From Lodderomyces elongisporus (taxonomy: Eukaryota > Ascomycota > Pichiomycetes > Serinales > Debaryomycetaceae), in the NCBI RefSeq assembly GCF_030384665.1, contig NC_083674.1, forward strand, positions 1 to 64,000: a stretch of DNA of 64,000 nt. Direction: 5' to 3'. Positions 1-8,682 of the stretch are shown in pieces. Position numbers and translations under genes: made by a program. The first letter of the stretch is position 1; every line of letters starts with the position of its first letter. The notes under the pieces are model-generated. The model saw only the letters and a program-made list of their open reading frames with translations. It had not been told where the DNA came from and did not search any database.

Positions 1-471
1 TGTTTCAAGTGCATCCTTACACCGAGTTTCAAGTGCATCCTTACACCGAGTTTCAAGTGCATCCTTACACCGAGTTTCAAGTGCATCCTTACACCGAGTT
101 TCAAGTGCATCCTTACACCGAGTTTCAAGTGCATCCTTACACCGAGTTTCAAGTGCATCCTTACACCGAGTTTCAAGTGCATCCTTACACCGAGTTTCAA
201 GTGCATCCTTACACCGAGTTTCAAGTGCATCCTTACACCGAGTTTCAAGTGCATCCTTACACCGAGTTTCAAGTGCATCCTTACACCGAGTTTCAAGTGC
301 ATCCTTACACCGAGTTTCAAGTGCATCCTTACACCGAGTTTCAAGTGCATCCTTACACCGAGTTTCAAGTGCATCCTTACACCGAGTTTCAAGTGCATCC
401 TTACACCGAGTTTCAAGTGCATCCTTACACCGAGTTTCAAGTGCATCCTTACACCGAGTTTCAAGTGCATC
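1..471. repeat. Telomeric tandem repeat, 24-bp unit
   Basis: Nineteen complete copies plus partial copies of a 24-bp unit run without variation from the first bases to about 471, where the last copy breaks off into unique sequence. On the G-rich (minus) strand the unit contains GGTGTAAGGATG followed by CACTTGAAACTC. The GGTGT-N2-GGATG block is the conserved core of the long, non-TTAGGG telomere repeats of Candida and Kluyveromyces yeasts and resembles a Rap1 site. The plus strand carries the C-rich version, the expected orientation for a left chromosome end. The perfect copies fit addition by telomerase from one RNA template. The reading frame through it (HPYTEFQV repeats) is not a gene. Confidence 0.93.
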
Positions 472-2234
472 GTATATAAAATACTTCCTTAAAATAGAAC
501 ATACATAAATTTCAACTCTCTCGGTTTTTCTATCGCTCATTCAGAGACATGTATAGAAATGCGGAATATCACGTGGAAACCTTCTTTACTCAGTTCAACT
601 TGATCTTCCTCATGAACTAAACTACTCACATCACATTGAATATCAAAAACCCATATAAATCTGTACACTGATTTTTCCAAACATCAAAGAACAAATCACT
701 AGAAACATTACCGCTAATATATTTATTCATTGACACTACGAAGGCTAGATCATTTTTTTTTTGTTTTCTCTTCGAGAAAAAGTGATGTACCTGTTCTCTA
801 TATATTTGGTTCATATTTGATGTAAACTTTTGTAGTCATCAAAGTTTTACAAGCTCCAAGCCATCACAAAACTCTTAAATTTATAACAACATCACTTTTT
901 GTATTCTTCTTTACAATTACCAAAGAGCAACGTTTGTACTTACTTCGAGAGTTGCATAATAACTCAAGTTTGTCATTACACTTGAAATATATTCAAAGAG
1001 TTAGAATGTTCTAATTATCCAATCACGTGACTAATGCATTATAGATCAAAAATGAGTCAAGTCAGAAACCACTTGCAATAGTTTTTTTTTGAATAAAAAA
1101 TTAAAGGGTCGTCTTGAAGCTAGAGAAATTGGCCACGCTTTTGAATGAGCTACCATATACACATATACTACCAATTAATCATTAAATCTATATTGTCATC
1201 TACAACGTAACCAACTGCTTCCAACAACGGTTCCTTTATCGTTTTTCTGATGTAGTTGTATAAAGTGTTTTTTGTTTTGAAGACAGAATTCATCAATCGC
1301 TCAATAACCTTCTTTTCAGTCGCTTTTTGATGCTATTACAAGGCTTATCAGTCTTTACAGCATGGCCAAACGTCATTCACATGTACAACAACAATCGCAA
1401 CAAATGCTCTGGTTCATTTCTCCTGAATATAATCAATGCTCTTTTTTTTGATTTTTCCCCTTTTTGGTGATAATCTATCTCCTTGAACACGTTAATGCCT
1501 CTTAGGTTTCCAGCTTACAGTGCTTTCCTTGTTGACTACATAGCTACTTTGTGAATTTTAATACTCCTAACTTTGTGTGGACCAACTCCATATCCCAGCA
1601 TTCGTTACTCACACATATAAATACATAAGTATACATACGTATACATACATGTCTATTCACTAATTCATTTGAAAGTTTACATTTCCAATGTTAGTAGTTC
1701 CACCATCTCATCCTGCTTGCATATATGCAATTTCTTCCGAACAGCAATGACAAACTTGCTTTGCATTTGGTCCGTGTCCGATATCCAGAGCAACTACTTT
1801 CTTCTTCAAATTATCCGAAACACCATCCTTATTGAATGCTATATAAAAAAAAAAAACTTTAGCTATAAACCAGCCACTATAAGTTTTTCTGAACATTTAC
1901 ATCTAAAAGTTGGATATACTTGATCAAAATATACAACTTCATTAGTGCCATTCCACTTGGTTCGTTACATTTGTAACTCTTTCCATCATCCATCAAAGTT
2001 TACACAACAAATGTTGCACCTTAAGCTACAAGAGTAGACATTGTGTTACACCAACAAACTTGAATCAATCCATAACCAGAGGTCATTCTACTCACTTAGC
2101 ATTCTTCTTTTCTTTAACCTCTAATATTTCAAATCTCATTTTCAACGCAGAAAAACAAAAAAGCAAAAAAAAAAAAAAAATTTACGAATATATATTCTTT
2201 CTTAATCCTTATATACAAAAGTTATTTACATCTC
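472..2234. other. Gene-free subtelomeric region
   Basis: This AT-rich stretch of 1.76 kb lies between the telomere repeats and the 3' end of TUF1. The open frames in it are short (under 90 codons), rich in Ser, Phe or Lys, and resemble nothing I know. I see no subtelomeric gene family, no helicase-like Y' element and no copy of the island repeats at 34096 or 40122. The last 100 bases before 2235 probably hold the TUF1 terminator, with poly-A and T-rich runs near 2160-2200. Confidence 0.6.
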
Positions 2235-3503
2235 TTACTCGATGATTCTGGTAACCATACCGGTACCAACAGTCTTACCACCTTCTCTGATGTTGAAACG
2301 TTGGTTCAATTCCAATGGTGCCAATTTGATCAAAGTACCAACCATCTCGACATTGTCACCTGGCATAACCATTCTAGAGTGGTCAACACCTTCACCTTCT
2401 GGGAAGCTAAAGTCAGCAGTGATGTCGGAGGTTCTAAAGAACAATTGTGGCTTGTAACCTTCACCGAATGGAGTCTTACGACCACCTTCTTCAGTGGTCA
2501 AGACATAGATCGATGCCAAGAATTTCTTGTGGGACTTCAAAGTACCTGGCTTGGCCAAAACCATACCTCTCTTGACTTCGTCTCTCTTGACACCTCTCAA
2601 CAAGATACCACAGTTGTCACCGGCAATAGCAGCGTCCAATTCCTTCTTGAACATTTCAATACCGGTTGAAGTAGCCTTGAAGCTGAATTCACCAACAATC
2701 TCAACTTCTTCACCCTTCTTCAATGAACCTCTCTCGACTCTACCGGTAACAACAGTACCTCTACCGGAAATGGAAAAGACATCTTCAACTGGCATCAAGA
2801 ATGGTTGGTCAGCATCTCTTTCTGGGGTAGGAATGTATTCGTCAACAGCATCCAACAACTTGTTGATGGACTCAACACCAATTTCTGGCTTCTTACCTTC
2901 AAGAGCACACAAAGCAGAACCCATAATGACTGGGGTGTTTTCACCGTCAAATCCATAGTGCGACAACAATTCTCTCATTTCCATTTCAACCAATTCCAAC
3001 ATCTCTGGGTCATCAATGGTGTCAACCTTGTTAACGTAGACAACCAAGTTTTGGATACCAACTTGTCTAGCCAACAACATGTGTTCTCTGGTTTGTGGCA
3101 TTTGACCATCGGTGGCAGCAACAACAATAATAGCACCGTCCATTTGGGAGGCACCGGTAATCATGTTCTTAATATAATCGGAGTGACCTGGCAAATCAGA
3201 GTGGGCATAGTGTCTCTTGTCGGTTTCGTACTCAACGTGAGCAGCAGAGATGGTGATACCTCTGGCTCTTTCTTCTGGAGCTCTATCAATTGAACCATAG
3301 TCCAAGAAGTTGGCGTAACCTTTTTCAGCCAAAACCTTGGTGATGGCAGCAGTCAAGGTGGTTTTACCATGATCAACGTGACCAATAGTACCAATGTTAA
3401 CGTGTGGCTTGGTACGGTTGTAGGCAGCGTATCCTCTAGTCAACAAAGGACGGGAGGTAAGTGCCAAACGTCTTGGCAAGAGACTTTGAATTCTTTGAAA
3501 CAT
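2235..3503 (-). CDS. TUF1: Mitochondrial translation elongation factor Tu
   Basis: This 422-residue EF-Tu delivers aminoacyl-tRNA to the mitochondrial ribosome in a GTP-dependent way. The first 25-30 residues are rich in Arg, Ser and Leu and look like a matrix-targeting presequence; homology with EF-Tu starts around residue 33. GTPase motifs are visible: GHVDHGKT at 41-48 (P-loop), RGITI (switch I), DLPGHSDY (switch II, with Leu in place of the common Cys), NKVD (G4) and a SAL motif (G5). The beta-barrel domains II and III follow to the C-terminus. The frame stays open upstream to 3611, but that extension would put a Lys-rich stretch before the presequence. The ATG at 3503, starting MFQRIQSLL, is the better start. 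It is the gene closest to the telomere. Confidence 0.96.
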   Translation of the reverse strand: MFQRIQSLLPRRLALTSRPLLTRGYAAYNRTKPHVNIGTIGHVDHGKTTLTAAITKVLAEKGYANFLDYGSIDRAPEERARGITISAAHVEYETDKRHYAHSDLPGHSDYIKNMITGASQMDGAIIVVAATDGQMPQTREHMLLARQVGIQNLVVYVNKVDTIDDPEMLELVEMEMRELLSHYGFDGENTPVIMGSALCALEGKKPEIGVESINKLLDAVDEYIPTPERDADQPFLMPVEDVFSISGRGTVVTGRVERGSLKKGEEVEIVGEFSFKATSTGIEMFKKELDAAIAGDNCGILLRGVKRDEVKRGMVLAKPGTLKSHKKFLASIYVLTTEEGGRKTPFGEGYKPQLFFRTSDITADFSFPEGEGVDHSRMVMPGDNVEMVGTLIKLAPLELNQRFNIREGGKTVGTGMVTRIIE

Positions 3504-3959
3504 TGCTGTTGAATTGAAGGTAAAGTACTTGACAAGGATGTAAGGATCGCGAACGATTGGCAAAAATTTTTCTTTCCCTTTTTTTTTCACTTTTTCACTC
3601 TCAATTTTCAATTTTCAATTTTTCAGTTCAGTTTTTTTTCACTCATTTTTTATTTTTTATTTTATTTTTATTTTATTTTTATTTTATTTTTTATTTTATT
3701 AATTTCTTTATTTATTCCTTTTTTATTTTTTTGCCGAATAGTAATGTTCTGGACTCAAGATCAACAAAAAGAAAAAAAGAAAATAACACGTGGTAGCGAA
3801 ATTATATTCATTTAATTAATCTAGACGAGCTGGAGCTTACAAAAGGGATTAATCGTATACATACATTTATCCTTTTATTTTATAAAAATAGAGTTCTTAA
3901 AGAATTGGAAATGAAGCCAAAAGCCTCAAATGTTATGCCACAAAATGTCTTGTAATATA
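3504..3959. other. TUF1 upstream region with a CACGTG box
   Basis: This spacer holds the TUF1 promoter and the 3' end of the acid phosphatase gene, both on the minus strand. It contains long T-rich runs and ATTTT repeats (3640-3720), and a palindromic CACGTG E-box at 3787-3792 of the Cbf1 type. No gene is seen. Confidence 0.5.
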
Positions 3960-5372
3960 TTACTGGTCTATTAATGGCGCGTTATACTCTTGCTGTTTAT
4001 AGTCCCAGAAAAATGTCAATTGCAGCGGTCCTGACGCATTACACTGCTCTTGGAAAGAGACCTTTGACATTCGATCAGAAACAATACTGACGAATTCATC
4101 TAAAGCGCACATGAACGCTGGTCCACTACTACACCCAGGGAATGGCACTACAGCATCGTTCATAATGAATCTGATATACTTTTGGCCGCCACAATTAAAC
4201 TTTTCCAAATATGTTCTTGCAGCTTGCGGGAACTGCTCAGCAGCGTTATATGGGTTGGGGAACGGGACTTGGTCTACTGGTATATCCGATTCAGGATTGA
4301 TCAATCCCATGGAGGAGAGGTAGAACTCCATATCTGTATCGTGAGTAAAAAATAACCATGTCTTTGTATCAGACTCTTCTTGTAAAAGCTTCAAAGAAGC
4401 TTCAACCATGGGAGAGCCAACGGTAGTGCTCAAATTGTTTCCCTGTCCTATCTGGTAGTAGTTGACAATATCATTGCGGTACCCGCTTTTTATAAACTCG
4501 TCATTGGTAAACAACAGACAAAAGGGTGATTGGCCTCGGACATTAAGTTCAAATGCACACCATAAAAAGAGCGAAGAAACTTCGTCCAAAGTCAAATCCA
4601 AACTAGGGTTATCCACCTGCCAACGAGTCAATATATCTTGTAGATAAGTTTTGTCATAGCTTGCAATCAAGTCCAGATTGGCATTGTTGTCCAAACTCTT
4701 GCACGCATACCTTGGAGTTAAGGAGTTTGCACCCATTTTGGGATCTTCATCAATAACCACATACTTGACTTTTGTACCATCACCAGCACCATCCGCACCA
4801 GCACCATCTGCACCATCATCATAGTCATCACCTAAAAGACCTCTAGCAAAAAAGTTGGCTGTTTGAAAACATCTACCAGAGTTTGAGGTAAACACAGGCA
4901 AGGTCTCACCATTGAACAAGTCCTTGTATCTATTTGCGAAGTAAACACCGTGTCTAAACGCATTCGTAGTGCCGGCATATGGACCTTTTGAATTTTCGGG
5001 ACTCGTCTCTTTCTCATAGTAATCACTATCGGTAACAAAATACTGGTATGTATTTAAAAAGGACAAGTCGCCTTTGAATTCGCCATATTTTTGAAACTTG
5101 GTCAATACTTTTTCGAAAGCAACACCATCACCTTTGGAAGGAAACCTCTCGCCGTGTCTTGAAATCATCTGCACTTGCTCAATCGAACATGTACTGGGGA
5201 AATTGGTAGATATGCCATAACCCTCACGCTGGATATACGGAGCACTTCCTCCGAGATATTTGATCACGTTGTACTGTTCAACTGAAGCTTGTTGCGGAGT
5301 TGAAACATCTTGATATACAGATTGTGGAACAAGCAACAAACTAGGATTGAGAATTCTTGACCACGACACCAT
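3960..5372 (-). CDS. Secreted acid phosphatase, histidine phosphatase family
   Basis: A 470-residue member of the Pho5/Pho100 branch of histidine acid phosphatases, which hydrolyse phosphomonoesters outside the cell or in the periplasm. The phosphohistidine motif RHGERFP is at 72-78, and the second catalytic motif (HD, within FTHDTDM) is near residue 342. Several Cys residues fit the family's disulphides. The N-terminus has a short hydrophobic stretch (SLLLV) rather than a strong signal peptide. The following block (TPQQASVEQYN) is typical of Candida secreted acid phosphatases, so export is likely by family. A Gly/Ala/Asp insert (DGAGADGAGDG) near residues 185-200 looks lineage-specific. A Pho4-type site lies 310 bp upstream. 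I cannot say which paralogue it corresponds to. Confidence 0.9.
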   Translation of the reverse strand: MVSWSRILNPSLLLVPQSVYQDVSTPQQASVEQYNVIKYLGGSAPYIQREGYGISTNFPSTCSIEQVQMISRHGERFPSKGDGVAFEKVLTKFQKYGEFKGDLSFLNTYQYFVTDSDYYEKETSPENSKGPYAGTTNAFRHGVYFANRYKDLFNGETLPVFTSNSGRCFQTANFFARGLLGDDYDDGADGAGADGAGDGTKVKYVVIDEDPKMGANSLTPRYACKSLDNNANLDLIASYDKTYLQDILTRWQVDNPSLDLTLDEVSSLFLWCAFELNVRGQSPFCLLFTNDEFIKSGYRNDIVNYYQIGQGNNLSTTVGSPMVEASLKLLQEESDTKTWLFFTHDTDMEFYLSSMGLINPESDIPVDQVPFPNPYNAAEQFPQAARTYLEKFNCGGQKYIRFIMNDAVVPFPGCSSGPAFMCALDEFVSIVSDRMSKVSFQEQCNASGPLQLTFFWDYKQQEYNAPLIDQ

Positions 5373-6169
5373 ATTGGATTAGAATTAAAGTTTGTTAGAG
5401 TCCATGGTATAGACAGAAGAGGGAAAGGAGGGGAAAGGGGCCAAAGGGGAAAAATGGGTTTCCGTTGCGAGGAAACAGGGTTTCTTTTGTAGTCTTTAAA
5501 ATTACTTTCAATAACTCTTTTACTGCTATTAATTTTTTTATTCTTTGTTGAAAAAAGAGAAGAAGAAATTTTAAAAAAACAAAAGAACAGCAGAAACAAG
5601 TAGAAACCAATTCCTGTATGGTTTTGAGTTTCAAAACAAATGAAAAAAGCCAAAGAACCTGGCAAAAACCTTTAAAGTAAAACGTGGGCATTAATTTAAC
5701 TATTCCTCTTTCCCAACCCCCTCGTCTATAAAGCGCGCGCGTGTGTATTATATGACACGAGCTCTCCCCACGCTTCTCATCAATTAATCACTCTATGCTC
5801 CTTTTCCTTCAGCACTGTAGAATTAAATCCACGACACCCTCTCTATCCCCCCTTTCTCTCTCTATCTCTATCTCTCCCCCCTTTGTAAAAAATTCCGCGC
5901 TAAGGAAAAGAAAAAAGCGCAAAAAAAGAAATCTAGGATCACAAGAGGATAAGGAATTTGTAGATAATCAACATATTATCATTGATCAACAAACAACAGA
6001 CAACAGACAAACAAACCAGCCAACTGGATCAACTTACTAAATAAACAGCAGTTAAACCGATAGAATCATTCTTTTTTTTACTACCACACACACACACACA
6101 TTTTTTCTCTCAACGCTACGTCCTTTTCACTCTTTACACATTAATCCCGACCCTTCCTTTTACAGACTG
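5373..6169. other. Divergent promoter region, 0.8 kb
   Basis: This region separates the acid phosphatase gene (minus) from the membrane protein gene at 6170 (plus). It contains a Pho4-type E-box (5681-5688), pyrimidine-rich CTCTAT runs (5840-5880), a short CA repeat (about 6085-6100) and a CG-rich patch (GCGCGCGC near 5733). Short frames inside it look random. Confidence 0.5.
5681..5688 (-). promoter_or_regulatory. Candidate Pho4-type site
   Basis: The plus strand reads AACGTGGG, which is CCCACGTT on the coding strand of the acid phosphatase. It has the CACGTK core bound by Pho4 in yeasts and lies about 310 bp upstream of the start codon at 5372. Phosphate-starvation control is normal for this phosphatase family. 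A single 6-bp core can occur by chance, so the call is tentative. Confidence 0.35.
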
Positions 6170-7201
6170 ATGCAGATCAAGTACCTGATTTCCAGAGTTG
6201 CAAAATCATTAAAAAACCTTTCCAAACTAGAACGGTTTCTTTTATTTGTTCGCTTAGCAAGTCTATGCTCAGCATTTGTGTTTGGCTTAGTTGCCCTTAT
6301 TGGGCCCGTGTTCAATAATGGTCTATACATGACCAGAATCAATACTGCGCATTTGGAAGTGTCCAATGGGCTCTACAACTCGCTACGCAACTCTGTGAGT
6401 TCTGCATCCTCCATCTTGGGAGAAACTGACTCAGGGTATGCACCTATGGGAGACAGTTTAACGAATAGTGAGATCAAATTGCTAACTGACTACGCAGAGG
6501 CACAAGTTGCTGGTGCGCCACAATACTGCACATCAACCTTGTGGACATGGTGTATTGGCGACTACGACACATACAATGTAATTGGCAGAAATGGGAAAGT
6601 TGTACAGAAAAAGAAAAACGAAGTTTTGACATGTACGAAAAAGACACATTACACCCTTGACTATCGATTACAGTTGCAAGCAATGGGACTCGAGAGTATT
6701 TTGGCCTATGCATACGAGACACAAGTACTGAAAAACTCGCAATACGATCAAGCGATTGATAAACGTACTAATCGATTGACGTTGGCTCTCAATGGAGTAA
6801 TATTCCTGTGCTGTGCTGAGCTCGTACTACTATTCAGTACATTGGTTATCTATTCAAACAGAGGCAATGAGAGGGACTTGAGCAAGATCCCAAATGTTGT
6901 GCTACATGCACTAGCAGTCGTTTCAGTGATGGCGTGTCTTAGCTCAATCATTGGCTCGTCAGTCATTACAAACTTGTTGTTGATTACAAAAAACGAGGTT
7001 TCTCAAAAATTGGATGATTTTGGTGTGCGCTTTGAAAGAGGGGCAACTTGGTTCACACTTTTGTGGTTCTCTACAGTTTGCAGTATCATTTCGATGTTTA
7101 GCTGGGGTTTACCCATGTGGTGTGCCAACCCGCCTCAGGAAGAGCGCAGGCACAAGTTGGAAGACTCTGTATTTGTAGGTAGATACACCCAATACTTTTG
7201 A
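6170..7201 (+). CDS. Sur7/claudin-like four-pass membrane protein
   Basis: The 343-residue product has four predicted membrane segments at about 21-45, 205-228, 244-270 and 293-315. A large extracytoplasmic loop lies between the first two and contains a W-x-W-C-like motif (TLWTWCIGDY) and a nearby Cys. This topology, first loop long with Trp/Cys motif and three grouped helices after it, is that of the fungal SUR7/PalI/claudin superfamily (Sur7, Ecm7, Sma2 and relatives), plasma-membrane proteins linked to eisosomes, wall integrity or calcium entry. I cannot assign it to one member from sequence alone. It starts at the ATG at 6170, shortly after a pyrimidine-rich leader. It is divergent from the acid phosphatase gene. 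Confidence 0.65.
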   Translation: MQIKYLISRVAKSLKNLSKLERFLLFVRLASLCSAFVFGLVALIGPVFNNGLYMTRINTAHLEVSNGLYNSLRNSVSSASSILGETDSGYAPMGDSLTNSEIKLLTDYAEAQVAGAPQYCTSTLWTWCIGDYDTYNVIGRNGKVVQKKKNEVLTCTKKTHYTLDYRLQLQAMGLESILAYAYETQVLKNSQYDQAIDKRTNRLTLALNGVIFLCCAELVLLFSTLVIYSNRGNERDLSKIPNVVLHALAVVSVMACLSSIIGSSVITNLLLITKNEVSQKLDDFGVRFERGATWFTLLWFSTVCSIISMFSWGLPMWCANPPQEERRHKLEDSVFVGRYTQYF

Positions 7202-7524
7202 TAGACTTAATAAAAGAAAAAACAGAAAGAAAGAGAAAGAGAAAAAGAACAGAAGGGGATTGTACAAATCACAAAAGTGTTTGTAGCTCAGCAAGTCATG
7301 GGGATTTGTTAAAATATTTGGAATTAAAAGTCTGAGATGATATTTTGTAATGATCTCATCTTGCGCGCACACACATCTTCTCTCCCTCACTCTCTCACTC
7401 ACTGATTATCTCGTCTTCTCACTCACTCTCTCACGCATAATCTCTTTTAGGATATACATTCACAACGAATTATACATCTACAAATACCCTAAACCTCTAT
7501 TTACTCAACATTAAAGATACAAAG
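7202..7524. other. Intergenic spacer before CNS1
   Basis: A purine-rich AAGAAAG block just after the stop at 7201 probably serves as the terminator of the upstream gene. It is followed by a CT/CA-rich stretch (7365-7440) in the CNS1 promoter. No gene is seen. Confidence 0.4.
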
Positions 7525-8676
7525 ATGAGCCAGGAGGAACAACCTCGTGTATCGCAATGGGAGACCCGCAAGTATGTCCCCAAAGCAGGAGAACCGGCAT
7601 TACCACCACAAATATCACAATTTGCCAACAAGACCACCGATGAGGTGATGGAAGAGTTGAACCGATTACCATTTTTCATGACAAAGCTCGATGAAACCGA
7701 TGGAGAAGGCGGAGAAAATATCGGTGTTGAAGCATTGAAATCTTTGGCTTATGATGGAGAGCCAGACGAGATTGCTACAAACTTCAAAAACCAAGGTAAC
7801 GATTGTTTCAAGGCAAAGCAATACCATAATGCAATAGAATACTACAACAAGGCACTCGAAGTCGATTGCGGGGTTGATGACATTACCAAGTCCTTGTACT
7901 TGAACCGAGCCGCATGCAACTTGGAGCTTAAAAACTATCGTAAATGTGTTGAAGATTGCAAGCGAGTGCTCACACTTGACGAAAAAAATGTCAAGGCATG
8001 TTTCAGAGCCGGAAAAGCTTTCTTTGCAATTGAGAAATTCGAAGAGGCAAAACAGATTTTAACCTATGGTTTGAGTTTTAGCGATAGCCAAGATTTGACA
8101 ACATTATTGAGTCAAGTGGAGAATAAACAAAAACAAATCAAGGACCAACTCATCAAAAGAGAAAAAGAAGAAAAAGAAAAACAATTGAAACAGGCAGTAT
8201 TGGAAAACAGTATAAAATTAAGACACTATGAAATAGTAAGAACTAAAAATCCACCAGAAATGCTTAAAAGTGCCAAACTCACATTGGAGGATCCAACAGA
8301 TTACCAATCGCAATTGATATTCCCGGCTTTGGTTTTGTACCCCACCACAGACGAATTTGACTTTATTGCTGAAATTAGTGAACTCACTACACCATTGGAG
8401 ATTCTTGAAATGGTGCTCAACCGACCGGTTGAATGGTTTGAAGGCAAGCACAAAAACTTCCATGTCAAGACATTGGATTGCTTTATGGAAACCACTAGTG
8501 GTGGGTTAATTAAAGTTGGTAAGAAAATGGAGCTCAACCAAATTCTTCTGCAAGAAAGCCCCAAGGCTCCTTTGTTTGACAATGCATTGAAATTGTTTGT
8601 TGTTCCCAAATCCGATGTTGCCGAGTGGACTTCCAAATGGAATAAAGACATTGCTTTGCAATCGCGAAAACAATAA
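7525..8676 (+). CDS. CNS1: TPR co-chaperone Cns1 (TTC4 family)
   Basis: This 383-residue protein is a cytosolic Hsp90/Hsp70 co-chaperone, essential in budding yeast. An N-terminal segment with the family block LNRLPFFMTKLDE (about 46-58) precedes three TPR motifs from about residue 85 to 190; the first is seen as NFKNQGNDCFKAKQYHNAI. A charged Lys/Glu helix (about 195-230) leads into the C-terminal domain typical of Cns1/TTC4 (about 230-383). Length matches the family (385 in S. cerevisiae). The first ATG with family homology following it is at 7525. The stop is only 6 bp from the stop codon of the convergent SLI15 gene. Confidence 0.92.
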   Translation: MSQEEQPRVSQWETRKYVPKAGEPALPPQISQFANKTTDEVMEELNRLPFFMTKLDETDGEGGENIGVEALKSLAYDGEPDEIATNFKNQGNDCFKAKQYHNAIEYYNKALEVDCGVDDITKSLYLNRAACNLELKNYRKCVEDCKRVLTLDEKNVKACFRAGKAFFAIEKFEEAKQILTYGLSFSDSQDLTTLLSQVENKQKQIKDQLIKREKEEKEKQLKQAVLENSIKLRHYEIVRTKNPPEMLKSAKLTLEDPTDYQSQLIFPALVLYPTTDEFDFIAEISELTTPLEILEMVLNRPVEWFEGKHKNFHVKTLDCFMETTSGGLIKVGKKMELNQILLQESPKAPLFDNALKLFVVPKSDVAEWTSKWNKDIALQSRKQ

Positions 8677-8682
8677 TTGCAG

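Noticed and set aside
1..471. CRISPR-like array
   Set aside because: There are no spacers; the units are contiguous, and the genome is eukaryotic.
9..479. 156-codon open frame of HPYTEFQV repeats
   Set aside because: It is a translation of the telomere repeat; the 24-bp period is a multiple of 3, so any frame without a stop stays open.
3504..3611. N-terminal extension of TUF1
   Set aside because: The added 36 residues are Lys-rich and precede a complete mitochondrial presequence; the ATG at 3503 explains the protein.
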